DNA from: Sphingomonadales bacterium
GTDB lineage: Bacteria > Pseudomonadota > Alphaproteobacteria > Sphingomonadales > Sphingomonadaceae
DNA: 12,903 nt
Direction: 5' to 3'
NCBI GenBank assembly: GCA_017302775.1
Contig: JAFLDC010000031.1
Location: 1-12,903, forward strand
Below the pieces are notes generated by a model that did not search any database, was not told the DNA's origin, and saw only the letters and a list, made by a program, of their open reading frames with translations. The stretch's first letter is position 1, and each line of letters starts with the position of its first letter. This document shows positions 1 through 6,907 of this stretch, one piece after another. Made by a program: the position numbers and the translations under genes.

Positions 1-389
1 AACGAACGTTCCCGACCCAGGGTCGGCGTCTTGTCACCATCGGGGCTGAGGTTGACGACCTTTTCCATTCCTGAGCGTTCAACAGCCGTCACGTTGCCTT
101 TTTCATCAAAGGCGATGCGAACCATCAATTGCTCTTTCGGCTTGGGCCGGGTGAAAGCGGCCTGCCGGGTATTGGTTGAGATGTAATACCAGTCCTTGCT
201 GCCGAACTGGCTGATGAAGCTGGGCCGACCCAGCATCCGCTCCACCGACATCTGGTTGTCGATTCCCGGTTGCACCGAATCGAGCAGAGCATTGTCGACC
301 AGATAACCGCGATGATCCTTGATCGAGGCGCAAGCCGAAAGCGCCAGTGCCGCAGCAGCCACACCCAGAAAACGAACCATACCTTGCAT
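1..389 (-). CDS. bamE: Outer membrane protein assembly factor BamE, lipoprotein (3' end outside window)
   Basis: BamE is a small lipoprotein of the BAM complex, which inserts beta-barrel proteins into the outer membrane. The visible 129 codons begin with a lipoprotein signal peptide: a short basic start, a hydrophobic run and the lipobox LSAC, with the acylated cysteine at residue 20. A SmpA/OmlA-type domain follows, including MSVERMLGRPSFISQFGSKD, an aromatic WYYIST strand and a later strand resembling VRIAFDEKGNVTAVE. The ATG at 389 has a GGAG about 10 nt upstream. An in-frame ATG at 380 has no properly spaced ribosome site. The stop codon lies beyond position 1, so the C-terminus is not seen. 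The gene is divergent from the bc1 chaperone gene, with about 155 bp shared between them. Family assignment rests on the motif pattern and the lipoprotein signal. Confidence 0.9.
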   Translation of the reverse strand, partial: MQGMVRFLGVAAAALALSACASIKDHRGYLVDNALLDSVQPGIDNQMSVERMLGRPSFISQFGSKDWYYISTNTRQAAFTRPKPKEQLMVRIAFDEKGNVTAVERSGMEKVVNLSPDGDKTPTLGRERS

Positions 390-452
390 TGCCAATTTGC
401 TCCGTCCGGCAGCCTTGCAGGATTGCCCGCGCTGCCCCATCTGCTCTATCGC

Positions 453-476
453 GGCCAGCCTTAGGCTGCCTTGGCC
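453..476. promoter_or_regulatory. Nested palindrome in the bamE / bc1-chaperone divergent promoter region
   Basis: Within the gap between two divergent genes lies CAGCCTTAGGCTG (456-468), a perfect palindrome around one central base. It is nested inside GGCCA (453-457) and TGGCC (472-476). It could be an operator or a small hairpin in one of the leaders. I recognise no known regulator consensus and no convincing -35/-10 pair nearby. Confidence 0.3.
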
Positions 477-545
477 TGCCGCGCAATGCCGTGGCGATGG
501 GCAGTTCCGGTTTAATCGCCGCTGAATGAAAGGATGCCATTCGCG

Positions 546-1064
546 ATGTCACTGCTAGGCAGATTGCTGGGCAAGCCCGATCCCGGGCAGACAGAGGTGC
601 GAGCCCTATGGCATCGCGCGGTCGAAATCGCACGCGAGCCGGACTGGTATGTACAGGGCGGAATTGCCGACACGGTTTCTGGCCGGTTCGATGCAATCAC
701 CCTGGTCGTGGCGCTCATCATGTTACGCATGGATGCTTCGCCTGCCCTGCGTGGGCCGTCAGCACGGCTGACCGAGCTTTTCGTATCCGACATGGACGGG
801 CAATTACGGCAGAGCGGCGTCGGTGATCTGGTTGTCGGCAAGCAGGTCGGAAAGTTGATGGGCGCACTGGGCGGACGGATAGAGGCCCTGCGCGCCGCAT
901 TGGTTGATCGTGATGACCAAGGCTTGATCGCTGCAATAGAACGCAATGTCAGTTTTGGCGACAATCCTGATTCGGCCGCAATTGCCCGCGCCTTGCGGGT
1001 TCTGGCGGCGCAGCTGGCCAGCCTTGACGAGGCCGCGCTGCTGGCTGGAAGGATCGATCGATGA
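546..1064 (+). CDS. Ubiquinol-cytochrome c chaperone family protein (CBP3-like)
   Basis: This is a 172-residue relative of mitochondrial Cbp3, which assists cytochrome b folding and cytochrome bc1 assembly at the inner membrane. The family pattern is clear: an N-terminal helix near ALWHRAVEIAREPDWYVQGG, then RFDAITLVVALIMLRM (about 47-62), then LFVSDMDGQLRQSGVGDLVV with GKQVGKLMGALGGRIEA (about 78-114). There is no signal peptide or obvious membrane helix. I chose the ATG at 546 because an AAAGGA sits about 11 nt before it and the protein then starts MSLLGRLLG. The in-frame ATG at 534 directly abuts that purine run and has no room for a ribosome site. The end overlaps the YceD-like gene by 4 bp (ATGA), so translational coupling is likely. 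The family is secure; the molecular role is inferred from the eukaryotic homologue. Confidence 0.9.
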   Translation: MSLLGRLLGKPDPGQTEVRALWHRAVEIAREPDWYVQGGIADTVSGRFDAITLVVALIMLRMDASPALRGPSARLTELFVSDMDGQLRQSGVGDLVVGKQVGKLMGALGGRIEALRAALVDRDDQGLIAAIERNVSFGDNPDSAAIARALRVLAAQLASLDEAALLAGRIDR

Positions 1065-1576
1065 GCGAGTTTTCCCGGTTCTACAACGCGGCGCCGCTGC
1101 CCGCAGGCGAACAACTGCTCGAAGCCGATGAAGCCGAGCGGGCAGCTTTGGCAGAGCGTTTTGGCCTGGTTGCCATTTCCGCGCTGACCGCGCGTATTAC
1201 GCTGGAGCCTGACGCTGAAAACGTTCGCGCGATTGGCCGGCTTGTCGCGCAAGTGTTGCAAAGCTGTGCTGTTTCCGGCGAGGATCTACCGGTGCAGATT
1301 GACGAGCCGATCGCGCTGACTTTTGTCCGTGCCTTTAATCTGCCGTCAACCGATCATGAGGTTGAGCTATCTGCAGAAGAACTCGACCAGATCGAGATGG
1401 ACGGTACCCGGTTCGATCTGGGTGAGGCGGTAGCCCAGTCACTTGCCCTGGCCATCGATCCCTATCTGATAGGCCCAGGCGCAGATGAGGCACGGCAGCG
1501 CGCGGGGATCGCGAGTGAAGGAGAGAACGGCGCCTTTGCCGCGCTGAAAGGGCTGTTCAGTTCCGGCAAAAGCTGA
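1061..1576 (+). CDS. YceD/DUF177 family protein (23S rRNA accumulation protein)
   Basis: A cytoplasmic protein of 171 residues, close to the roughly 173 of Escherichia coli YceD, whose family is linked to 23S rRNA accumulation. Recognisable elements are the conserved cysteine segment QSCAVSGEDLPVQID (67-81), an acidic middle region DHEVELSAEELDQIE, and the block FDLGEAVAQSLALAIDPYLIGPGAD (about 118-142), ending in the typical FAALKGL. The ATG at 1061 overlaps the upstream stop by 4 bp and is preceded by GGAAGG at a good distance. In many bacteria this gene precedes rpmF and plsX. Here it is followed by a 46-residue four-cysteine protein and then convergent ssb, so the usual neighbours are absent from this side. 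Confidence 0.88.
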   Translation: MSEFSRFYNAAPLPAGEQLLEADEAERAALAERFGLVAISALTARITLEPDAENVRAIGRLVAQVLQSCAVSGEDLPVQIDEPIALTFVRAFNLPSTDHEVELSAEELDQIEMDGTRFDLGEAVAQSLALAIDPYLIGPGADEARQRAGIASEGENGAFAALKGLFSSGKS

Positions 1577-1614
1577 TTACTATCCACTCCAACCATCTGC
1601 ATGGAGGAATGGAC

Positions 1615-1755
1615 GTGGCACGCTTGGCAATCTGTCCGCGCTGCGGAGCGAAGATCAGCCGGGAGGGCTATTGCCTCAACAACCGCTGCATTTACTCGGA
1701 AGAGAAGACCAGAGAGGTTGACGGCAGCAGGGCCAGCCCGCCATTTGCCGACTGA
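1615..1755 (+). CDS. Very small zinc-ribbon-like protein, four cysteines (46 aa)
   Basis: A short open frame beginning at GTG, 7 nt after a strong GGAGG (1603-1607). It starts MARLAICPRCGAKISREGYC and continues LNNRCIYSEE, with a hydrophilic tail ending SPPFAD. The cysteines form CPRC (7, 10) and CLNNRC (20, 25), i.e. C-x2-C-x9-C-x4-C. This resembles a minimal zinc ribbon or rubredoxin-like knuckle. An ATG two codons earlier (1609) is in frame but lies 1 nt from the GGAGG, so GTG is preferred. The gene is 38 nt after the YceD-like stop on the same strand, and its own stop is one base from the ssb stop on the opposite strand. The close tail-to-tail packing and good ribosome site support a real gene. 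Function is unknown; zinc binding is inferred from the cysteine spacing. Confidence 0.65.
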   Translation: MARLAICPRCGAKISREGYCLNNRCIYSEEKTREVDGSRASPPFAD

Positions 1756-1756
1756 A

Positions 1757-2272
1757 TCAGAACGGGATATCGTCGTCCAGGTCGTCGGCATAGCCACCGC
1801 CGGACGAACCGCTGCCAAAGCCGCCGCTGCCGCCTGATCGCTGCCCGCCGCCGAAGTCACCCCCGCCCGACCGCTGGCCGCCGCCATAGCCGCCACCACC
1901 GCCGCCTTGACCACCGCCCGGAGCGCCATCCAGCATGGTCAGCACGCCCTGCATGCCGCCGACGGAAACTTCCGTGCTGTAGCGATCATTGCCCGATTGA
2001 TCCTGCCATTTGCGGGTGCGCAGCTGGCCTTCAATATAGACCTTGCTGCCCTTGCGAAGATAACGCTCGGCCACGCCGACCAGCCCGTCCGAATTGAGCA
2101 CGACCGTGTGCCATTCGGTCCGCTCCTTGCGCTCTCCGGTGTTCTTGTCCTTCCAGTTTTCCGAGGTAGCGATCCGCAGGTTGCAAATCTTGCCGCCGTT
2201 CTGAAACGACTTGACCTCAGGATCGGCGCCAAGGTTGCCGATCAGGATGACCTTGTTGACGCTGCCTGCCAT
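1757..2272 (-). CDS. ssb: Single-stranded DNA-binding protein
   Basis: SSB coats single-stranded DNA during replication, recombination and repair. The 171-residue product opens with [20 protein letters not shown], the standard first strand of the OB fold. [31 protein letters not shown] follows in the middle of the fold, and the fold ends near residue 110. A glycine-rich linker of about 45 residues contains two GGGQRSGG units. The acidic tail DDLDDDIPF is the canonical binding tip for SSB-interacting proteins. A GAAGGA lies 4 nt before the ATG. The gene starts only 18 nt after the feoB stop on the same strand, so read-through from the feo promoter is possible. No clear private promoter is visible, though a weak TTATAG lies just upstream. 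Length and both termini are normal for the family. Confidence 0.97.
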   Translation of the reverse strand: MAGSVNKVILIGNLGADPEVKSFQNGGKICNLRIATSENWKDKNTGERKERTEWHTVVLNSDGLVGVAERYLRKGSKVYIEGQLRTRKWQDQSGNDRYSTEVSVGGMQGVLTMLDGAPGGGQGGGGGGYGGGQRSGGGDFGGGQRSGGSGGFGSGSSGGGYADDLDDDIPF

Positions 2273-2290
2273 GATGTCCTTCTTTCTTCG

Positions 2291-4132
2291 CTATAATCCG
2301 AGCGCGACTGCGCTCCAGTAAGTGATTCCCGCGAAGATGTAGGCCAGCGCAAACAGATATGCCAACATGAAGCTAGGCCATTTCCACCCATTCGTTTCCC
2401 GCCGGGTCACTGCGATCGTGCTCATGCATTGCGGCGCAAAGACGAACCAGACGAGGAAGGCCAGCGCAGTAGGCAGCGACCAATCCGCCTTGAGACGGTC
2501 ACCCAATTGGCGCGCCTGTGCGTCTTCGTCATCACCGGCGCCGACGGCATAAGATGTAGCGAGCGAACTGACTGCAACCTCCCGCGCGGCCATCGCCGGG
2601 ATCAGCGACAGGGCGATGTCGCGGTTGAATCCGATCGGTTCGACCACGACGGCGAGGCCATTGGCCATCCGCCCGGCGATCGAAGCATCAACCTGATCCT
2701 GCCCTTCGGCCGCGCGCGGGAAGTTCAGCAGGATCCACAGCACCACCGTAACCATGAAGATAATCGTCCCCGCGCGCCGCAGGAAAATCCAGGCCCGTTG
2801 CCACAACCCGATGAGGAGATCGCCCAGGCGCGGCAGCTGGTATTTTGGCAGCTCCATGATGAAGCCACTGGCCACACCCTTGGTAACCGACCGGCGCAGC
2901 ACCAGGGCAACGATCATCGCTGCAACAATCCCGAAAACATAGAGTCCAAGCAGCACCAATCCTTGCAGGCCAACCGGCCCGATGACCGAGCGGTTGGGGA
3001 TGAAGGCCGCAATGATCACGGCATAGACCGGAAGGCGCGCCGAACATGTCATCAACGGCGCAATCAGGATTGTGGTCAGCCGGTCTTTCGGATCGGTGAT
3101 GCTGCGGGTCGCCATGATCCCCGGGATCGCACAGGCGAAGCTGGAAAGAAGGGGAATGAAGCTGCGCCCGGACAAGCCGACCCGCGCCATCAGACGATCC
3201 ATCAGAAATGCGGCGCGCGCCATATAGCCCGACGCTTCCATCGACAGGATAAAAAAGAACAGGATCACGATCTGCGGCAGAAACACCACGACCGAGCCAA
3301 CCCCTGAGAGGATACCATCAGTGATCAGATCGCGGACCAGCCCGGCGGGCATGAGGCTGCGAACCCGATCAATCAGCCATCCAATCCCCAGCTCCAGCGC
3401 ATCCGCAAACGGAGTCGCCCACGTGAAAACGGCTTGGAACACCACGAACAGGAGGGCAAACAGGATGAGCGGACCAGCCCAGGGGTGCAGGAACAGCCGG
3501 TCGAGCTTGGCGTGCAGCCGGTGACGGCTGGTTTCCGATATGATCGCCGCCTCGGCGATGGCATGCGCCGTAACCCGGCGCTCGGTCAGGGTAGTATGGG
3601 GCCGGTGGTGCTCGGGGCTGCGCTCTTCAGCTGCGGCAATCGCGGCAGCAAGTTCAGCCAGACCCCGACGCCTGACCGCAACTGTAGCAATCACCGGAAC
3701 GCCGAGCGCCTGTTCAAGCGCGGCCGGCTCGATCACCAGCCCGTCCCGCTCGGCCAGATCGACCATGTTGAGTGCGACTACGGTTGGTCGCCCCAGCGCA
3801 ATCACTTCCTGCGCAAACACCAGATGCTGCTCAAGGTTGGACGCATCAAGCACCACGACCAGCACCTGCGGAGCGGGCTCGCCGGCGAATTCCCCCATGA
3901 TGACCTTGCGGGTCACTTCCTCGTCGGGGCTGGTTGCGTTGAGCCCATAGGAACCGGGCAGATCGGTAAGTTCGATCGGTTGGCAGCCCGGCACCGCAAG
4001 CCTTCCGGCCTTGCGTTCCACGGTGACGCCCGGATAGTTCGCAATCTTCTGGCGCGCCCCCGTCAGGGCATTGAACAGGGCGCTCTTTCCCGCGTTGGGG
4101 TTGCCGACCAGGGCTGCCGTCCGCGGGGTCAC
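2291..4132 (-). CDS. feoB: Ferrous iron transporter FeoB (GTPase-permease)
   Basis: FeoB is the inner-membrane ferrous iron transporter with an N-terminal GTPase domain. In this 613-residue protein the G motifs are visible: GNPNAGKS (10-17), the switch threonine in NYPGVTVER, DLPG (57-60) and NMVD (122-125). A helical regulatory stretch follows, then a hydrophobic core with the conserved membrane cysteine motifs FACAIPGIMATR and MTCSARLPVY. Late in the protein is a second Gate-like block with VFAPQCMSTIAVTRRE. The protein ends shortly after its last membrane helix and lacks the longer C-terminal tail of the roughly 770-residue enterobacterial type. I chose GTG at 4132 because it overlaps the feoA stop as GTGA and places the P-loop at residue 10. 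Longer in-frame starts run into feoA in another frame with no homology. Coupling to feoA is strongly implied. Confidence 0.96.
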   Translation of the reverse strand: MTPRTAALVGNPNAGKSALFNALTGARQKIANYPGVTVERKAGRLAVPGCQPIELTDLPGSYGLNATSPDEEVTRKVIMGEFAGEPAPQVLVVVLDASNLEQHLVFAQEVIALGRPTVVALNMVDLAERDGLVIEPAALEQALGVPVIATVAVRRRGLAELAAAIAAAEERSPEHHRPHTTLTERRVTAHAIAEAAIISETSRHRLHAKLDRLFLHPWAGPLILFALLFVVFQAVFTWATPFADALELGIGWLIDRVRSLMPAGLVRDLITDGILSGVGSVVVFLPQIVILFFFILSMEASGYMARAAFLMDRLMARVGLSGRSFIPLLSSFACAIPGIMATRSITDPKDRLTTILIAPLMTCSARLPVYAVIIAAFIPNRSVIGPVGLQGLVLLGLYVFGIVAAMIVALVLRRSVTKGVASGFIMELPKYQLPRLGDLLIGLWQRAWIFLRRAGTIIFMVTVVLWILLNFPRAAEGQDQVDASIAGRMANGLAVVVEPIGFNRDIALSLIPAMAAREVAVSSLATSYAVGAGDDEDAQARQLGDRLKADWSLPTALAFLVWFVFAPQCMSTIAVTRRETNGWKWPSFMLAYLFALAYIFAGITYWSAVALGL

Positions 4133-4368
4133 AGCGCCTGAACCGCTATGGCCTGAGCATGGACCCGGCGCAGGGCCACGGTCATCCTTCCGATCGACAG
4201 GGCAATCGGATCGCGCCCTGCAAAGACGCCGCGATGCGATATGCTGACGATTGCACCTGCATCGATCCCCAACGCCTGCAGTCGCAAGGCCTCTTCGGCA
4301 ACCAACCGCGACCAATCAACCGCGGTTATGCGGGCGCGCTTGCCAAGGGGGAGCAAATCCAGCGTCAT
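4129..4368 (-). CDS. feoA: FeoA-domain protein, ferrous iron transport partner
   Basis: FeoA is a small cytoplasmic SH3-like protein that acts with FeoB in ferrous iron uptake. The 79-residue product begins MTLDLLPLGKRARITAVDWS, a typical FeoA opening. It continues with EEALRLQALGIDAGAIVSI and DPIALSIGRMTVALRR, matching the usual order of helix and strands (LxxLGI, then the G-R-xIALR-like end). In-frame starts at 4410 (ATG) and 4416 (TTG) would add 14 or 16 residues without family character and would sit inside a Fur-like palindrome. I therefore prefer ATG at 4368, although no strong Shine-Dalgarno precedes any candidate. The stop overlaps the feoB GTG by 4 bp. The 97 bp upstream, after COQ9, hold FNR-type and Fur-like sites. 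Confidence 0.88.
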   Translation of the reverse strand: MTLDLLPLGKRARITAVDWSRLVAEEALRLQALGIDAGAIVSISHRGVFAGRDPIALSIGRMTVALRRVHAQAIAVQAL

Positions 4369-4399
4369 TCCAATTGCCGCTGCCACAACAACGGGGTTG

Positions 4400-4416
4400 T
4401 TGCAAGTCATTCGCAA
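4400..4416 (-). promoter_or_regulatory. Fur-like palindrome in the feoA leader
   Basis: On the feo strand the sequence reads TTGCGAATGACTTGCAA, an imperfect palindrome around one central base in which six of eight base pairs match. Its halves resemble the GCGAAT/ATTCGC-type arms of Fur boxes in GC-rich proteobacteria. It lies 32 bp upstream of the preferred feoA start, where a repressor would block transcription. Assignment to Fur is inferred from the motif shape and from the target gene being an iron transporter. Confidence 0.5.
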
Positions 4417-4421
4417 TAATA

Positions 4422-4435
4422 TTGATCGAGGTCAA
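4422..4435 (-). promoter_or_regulatory. FNR/FixK-type binding site upstream of feoAB
   Basis: The top strand reads TTGATCGAGGTCAA, an exact fit to the FNR/FixK/Anr consensus TTGA(T/C)-N4-(A/G)TCAA. It lies between the COQ9 stop and feoA, centred about 60 bp before the preferred feoA ATG. If it acts as a class II activator site at -41.5, transcription would start near 4387, giving a leader of about 18 nt. Oxygen-responsive FNR control of feo is established in Escherichia coli. Here it is inferred from the sequence only. Confidence 0.62.
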
Positions 4436-4465
4436 TTTGGCGGACGCCCCGGCCATCCCCAACGG

Positions 4466-5125
4466 TCAGCGCGCCGGATAACGCAGTCTGCCAAGCAGAC
4501 GGGCCGGACTGAACATTTCGTCGCGCGGGCGCAGCAACTGGGCCTTGGCCTTTTCAAACTTCATGATTCCTTCGATCCGGCGATCCAGGAAAGCCTTGGT
4601 ATCAGCGTGACCTTCGCTGACATCACCGACATAGACTGCCAGCGTCGCAGCGTAGATCGACCCCAGCGTGATACGCTTGGTATAATGATTGTAATCGGTC
4701 GCGGTATCGCCGGCCAATCGCCACATCGCGTCAGCGCTTCGCCAGCCAAGTCGCAATGCCCGCGGCGTATTTTGCGGCATCGCCATGATCGCCTGGGCTC
4801 GGCGCAGAGCCTCCTTCTGCCCGGCGATCGCATCGAGCCGGAACTGCACCAGCGCCCGGATGCGCTCCCGGATTTTCAACGAGGCGATCTTCTCGGCAGT
4901 GAATTCTGCCCGCATCTTATCGTCAATCACCCCGATCCAGGCATCGATCATGTCCATTGCCCCGCCGGAAAAAGCGAAGACGGCAGCATCGGGATCAACC
5001 CCGACCAGGCCCGCAGCATCGCGCACGGCAGCTTCTGTCCAGCCATCGAAAGCAGCAGCATCGGCCAGCGCCTGGCCGAGACTGCGACGCAGTTCGTCAA
5101 GGCTGGCGGGTTCGGCCACGGTCAT
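4466..5125 (-). CDS. COQ9 family ubiquinone biosynthesis protein
   Basis: COQ9 is a lipid-binding accessory protein for ubiquinone synthesis; in eukaryotes it presents intermediates to the hydroxylase Coq7. The 219-residue protein has a helical, TetR-like N-terminal half (DGWTEAAVRDAAGLVGVDPD). The family signature region follows: MWRLAGDTATDYNHYTKR (about 134-151), continuing ITLGSIYAATLAVYV. There is no signal peptide, which fits a cytoplasmic or membrane-peripheral protein. The ATG at 5125 overlaps the stop of the ankyrin-repeat gene by 4 bp (ATGA), so translation is probably coupled. The feoAB promoter region follows its stop. Family membership is confident; the exact partner in this bacterium is inferred. 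Confidence 0.92.
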   Translation of the reverse strand: MTVAEPASLDELRRSLGQALADAAAFDGWTEAAVRDAAGLVGVDPDAAVFAFSGGAMDMIDAWIGVIDDKMRAEFTAEKIASLKIRERIRALVQFRLDAIAGQKEALRRAQAIMAMPQNTPRALRLGWRSADAMWRLAGDTATDYNHYTKRITLGSIYAATLAVYVGDVSEGHADTKAFLDRRIEGIMKFEKAKAQLLRPRDEMFSPARLLGRLRYPAR

Positions 5126-5748
5126 ATCTTGGGTCCATAGGACTTGGCGCCCTGCCCCGGTTGTCCCTTGGGCTTTGCGTCACTTTCGATCACGTTAAGG
5201 ATCGCCGTGTGATTCCCCAGTCGGGCATAGTCACGCGCCGAACGGCCAGAATTGTCGGCCCGATCAGGGTCAGCGCCGGCTTTCAGCAGCATCCGGATCA
5301 ACGGCATATTGCGGTTGTGCACCGCGGTAATCAGCGGGGTTTCGCCAGAACTGTTGGTCTCATCGACCCGCGCTCCGCTTGAAACCAGAAGCTCCGCACC
5401 TTCGACAAAGTTGAGGTTGCAGGCCAACACCAGCGGCGTTGTGCCACGCGCGTCGCGGGCGTTCACATTGGCACCCTTGCCGATCAAGAACTGCATCCAG
5501 GTCAGGTCGCGTCGCGCGGTAACGATATGCAGCGCGCTTTCACCGCTGGTCAGATCGCGGGTGTTGATAAGGTTCGGGCTGCCGTCCGCCAGCATATCGG
5601 TGACGGTTTGCCCTTCCTTTTTCTTGATCGCCTCGAGGAACTTGTAGCTATCGGAAAACTGGGCTGCCGCGGGGACCGGCAGTATCAGGGCCGCACCCAG
5701 CGGGGCAGCCAAAGCCAGAGCCAGCGACAACTTGCGGAACTTCAGCAC
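5122..5748 (-). CDS. Secreted ankyrin-repeat protein
   Basis: A 208-residue exported protein. A signal peptide is clear: basic MLKFRKLS, a long Ala/Leu hydrophobic run, and a probable cleavage at PAAA-QFS near residue 29. About four ankyrin repeats follow, with characteristic pieces SALHIVTARRDLTWMQFLIG, GTTPLVLACNLNFVEGAELL, GETPLITAVHNRNMPLIRML and a shorter GRSARDYARLGNHTAILNVI. The C-terminal tail is short, polar and rich in Gly, Lys and Pro. Start choice is between GTG at 5748 and TTG at 5751; both follow AGGAGG (9 or 6 nt away) and differ by one residue. Ankyrin repeats indicate protein binding, probably in the periplasm. The 4-bp overlap with COQ9 suggests co-expression, but I cannot name a partner. 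Confidence 0.85.
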   Translation of the reverse strand: MLKFRKLSLALALAAPLGAALILPVPAAAQFSDSYKFLEAIKKKEGQTVTDMLADGSPNLINTRDLTSGESALHIVTARRDLTWMQFLIGKGANVNARDARGTTPLVLACNLNFVEGAELLVSSGARVDETNSSGETPLITAVHNRNMPLIRMLLKAGADPDRADNSGRSARDYARLGNHTAILNVIESDAKPKGQPGQGAKSYGPKI

Positions 5749-5834
5749 CAAAACAGTCCTCCTGTTACGGCAAGGGCGGCAGAATCGATTTGCCTTGCGC
5801 TAATCGCTCCTTGCGCAGCGCGGTTTAGCAGAGC

Positions 5835-6452
5835 ATGAACCGGCGCGCCATGATGAAGCCACTCTACCCGCTTGCGATAGCAGCCGCCCTCACTCTTTCT
5901 GCCTGCTCGGCCGGAAGCAACACCCCGTCGGAGCCGATCATTGGCGCTTCGATCGCGGGATCGACAATCGGCGGGCCCTTCACCCTGACCGACAAGGACG
6001 GCAAGACCGTCAACTGGGACGATTTCAAGGGCAAATACCGCGTCGTCTATTTCGGCTACACCTTCTGCCCCGATGCCTGCCCGATGGACATGTCGGTGCT
6101 GATCCAGGGGTTCGCCAAATTTGCCAAGGAGCACCCCCAGCAGGCGGCCGATGTCCAGCCAATCTTCATCACGATTGATCCGGCACGCGACACCCCAGCC
6201 CGGGTCGGTGAATTTACTGCAGCCTTTTCCCCCAAGCTGATCGGGCTGACCGGCACTCAGGCGCAGGTCGACGGGGCGGTAAAGGCGTTCAAGGCAGTGG
6301 CCGCGCGGGGCGCCGACACGCCCGGTGGCTATTTGATGGATCATAGCCGGATGGCCTATCTGATGGGCCGCAATGGAGAGCCGATCGCTGCACTTCCGGT
6401 TGACAAGAATGCCGACGCGGTCGCCTCGGATCTTGTCAAACTGGTCAAGTGA
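5835..6452 (+). CDS. SCO1/SenC family copper chaperone, lipoprotein
   Basis: SCO proteins are membrane-anchored thioredoxin-fold copper chaperones that help assemble the CuA centre of cytochrome c oxidase and may have redox roles. In this 205-residue protein the lipobox LSAC places a lipidated cysteine at residue 24. The copper site shows as [15 protein letters not shown], with CxxxC at 78 and 82, and the distal histidine in MDHSR at 170. [10 protein letters not shown] is another family hallmark. ATG at 5835 gives the longest form; ATGs at 5850 and 5853 would give a tighter signal peptide, and none has a strong ribosome site. The stop overlaps the next gene by 4 bp (GTGA). It shares a divergent intergenic region of about 85 bp with the ankyrin gene, in which CCTTGCGC occurs twice, 16 bp apart. 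Confidence 0.93.
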   Translation: MNRRAMMKPLYPLAIAAALTLSACSAGSNTPSEPIIGASIAGSTIGGPFTLTDKDGKTVNWDDFKGKYRVVYFGYTFCPDACPMDMSVLIQGFAKFAKEHPQQAADVQPIFITIDPARDTPARVGEFTAAFSPKLIGLTGTQAQVDGAVKAFKAVAARGADTPGGYLMDHSRMAYLMGRNGEPIAALPVDKNADAVASDLVKLVK

Positions 6453-6907
6453 GCGCGCTGCGCCCCGGCTTTCAAGACCTGCCCATCGAGCGCCTGACCC
6501 GTGCCGAGTGGGAAGCGCTGTGCGATGGGTGCGGGCGGTGCTGCCTGCACAAGGCGGAGGACGAGGATACCGGCGATATCTATATGACCAACGTCGCCTG
6601 CCGCTTGCTCGATATCGGATCGGCCCGTTGCAGCGATTATCGCCATCGCAAGGCGCAAGTGCCGGACTGCGTGCGGCTGACCCCCGCTCTGGCCGCGAAC
6701 CTGCCGTGGCTTCCCGATAGCTGCGCCTATCGCCTGCGGGCGGCGGGTCAGCCCTTGCCTGATTGGCATTATCTGGTTTGCGGTGATGCCAATGCGGTTC
6801 ATCACGCAGGCATTTCCGTACGCGGCAAGGCCATACCGGAAGACTTGGCCGGACCGCTTGAGCAACACATCATCCTGCCGCCGGGCGTGGAGCTGGCCGA
6901 TGATTGA
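6449..6907 (+). CDS. YcgN/YkgJ-type cysteine-cluster protein (UPF0260)
   Basis: A cytoplasmic protein of 152 residues resembling Escherichia coli YcgN (UPF0260). Nine cysteines are visible: CDGCGRCC (25, 28, 31, 32), then single residues near 51, 61, 74, 92 and 111. The pattern suggests a bound zinc or iron-sulfur centre. Other family pieces are [12 protein letters not shown] at the start, [30 protein letters not shown] and [10 protein letters not shown]. The GTG start at 6449 overlaps the SCO stop, and the 3' end overlaps the metallohydrolase gene by 8 bp. The three genes therefore probably form one transcript. Biochemical function of the family is not known to me; a metal-related role is suggested by the cysteines and by SCO next door. 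Confidence 0.88.
   Translation: MSALRPGFQDLPIERLTRAEWEALCDGCGRCCLHKAEDEDTGDIYMTNVACRLLDIGSARCSDYRHRKAQVPDCVRLTPALAANLPWLPDSCAYRLRAAGQPLPDWHYLVCGDANAVHHAGISVRGKAIPEDLAGPLEQHIILPPGVELADD

Noticed and set aside
106..696. Leftward open frame over bamE and its promoter region
   Set aside because: It overlaps the clear bamE lipoprotein in another frame and crosses into the divergent gene; no motif is seen.
512..1261. Leftward open frame (249 codons) opposite the bc1 chaperone and YceD-like genes
   Set aside because: It lies antisense to two well-recognised families and shows Ser/Arg/Ala-rich composition without motifs.
2294..2340. Independent strong promoter for ssb inside the end of feoB
   Set aside because: Only a weak TTATAG with a poorly spaced TTACTG was found; not enough to list.
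2429..3307. Long rightward open frame opposite feoB (292 codons)
   Set aside because: Antisense to an unmistakable feoB. The product is Arg/Gln/His/Asp-rich with no domain, a typical shadow of GC-rich coding DNA.
4133..4315. N-terminal extension of feoB upstream of the GTG at 4132
   Set aside because: It lies wholly within feoA in another frame, is Arg/Cys-rich and unlike any FeoB N-terminus; the GTGA overlap gives a natural start.
4241..5140. Rightward open frame (299 codons) across feoA and COQ9
   Set aside because: It crosses two oppositely oriented real genes and their promoter gap, and has no recognisable domain.
5752..5834. Direct repeat CCTTGCGC (16-bp period) as an operator between ankyrin and SCO genes
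   Set aside because: Only two 8-bp copies of low complexity, no known consensus; mentioned in the SCO entry but not listed as a site.
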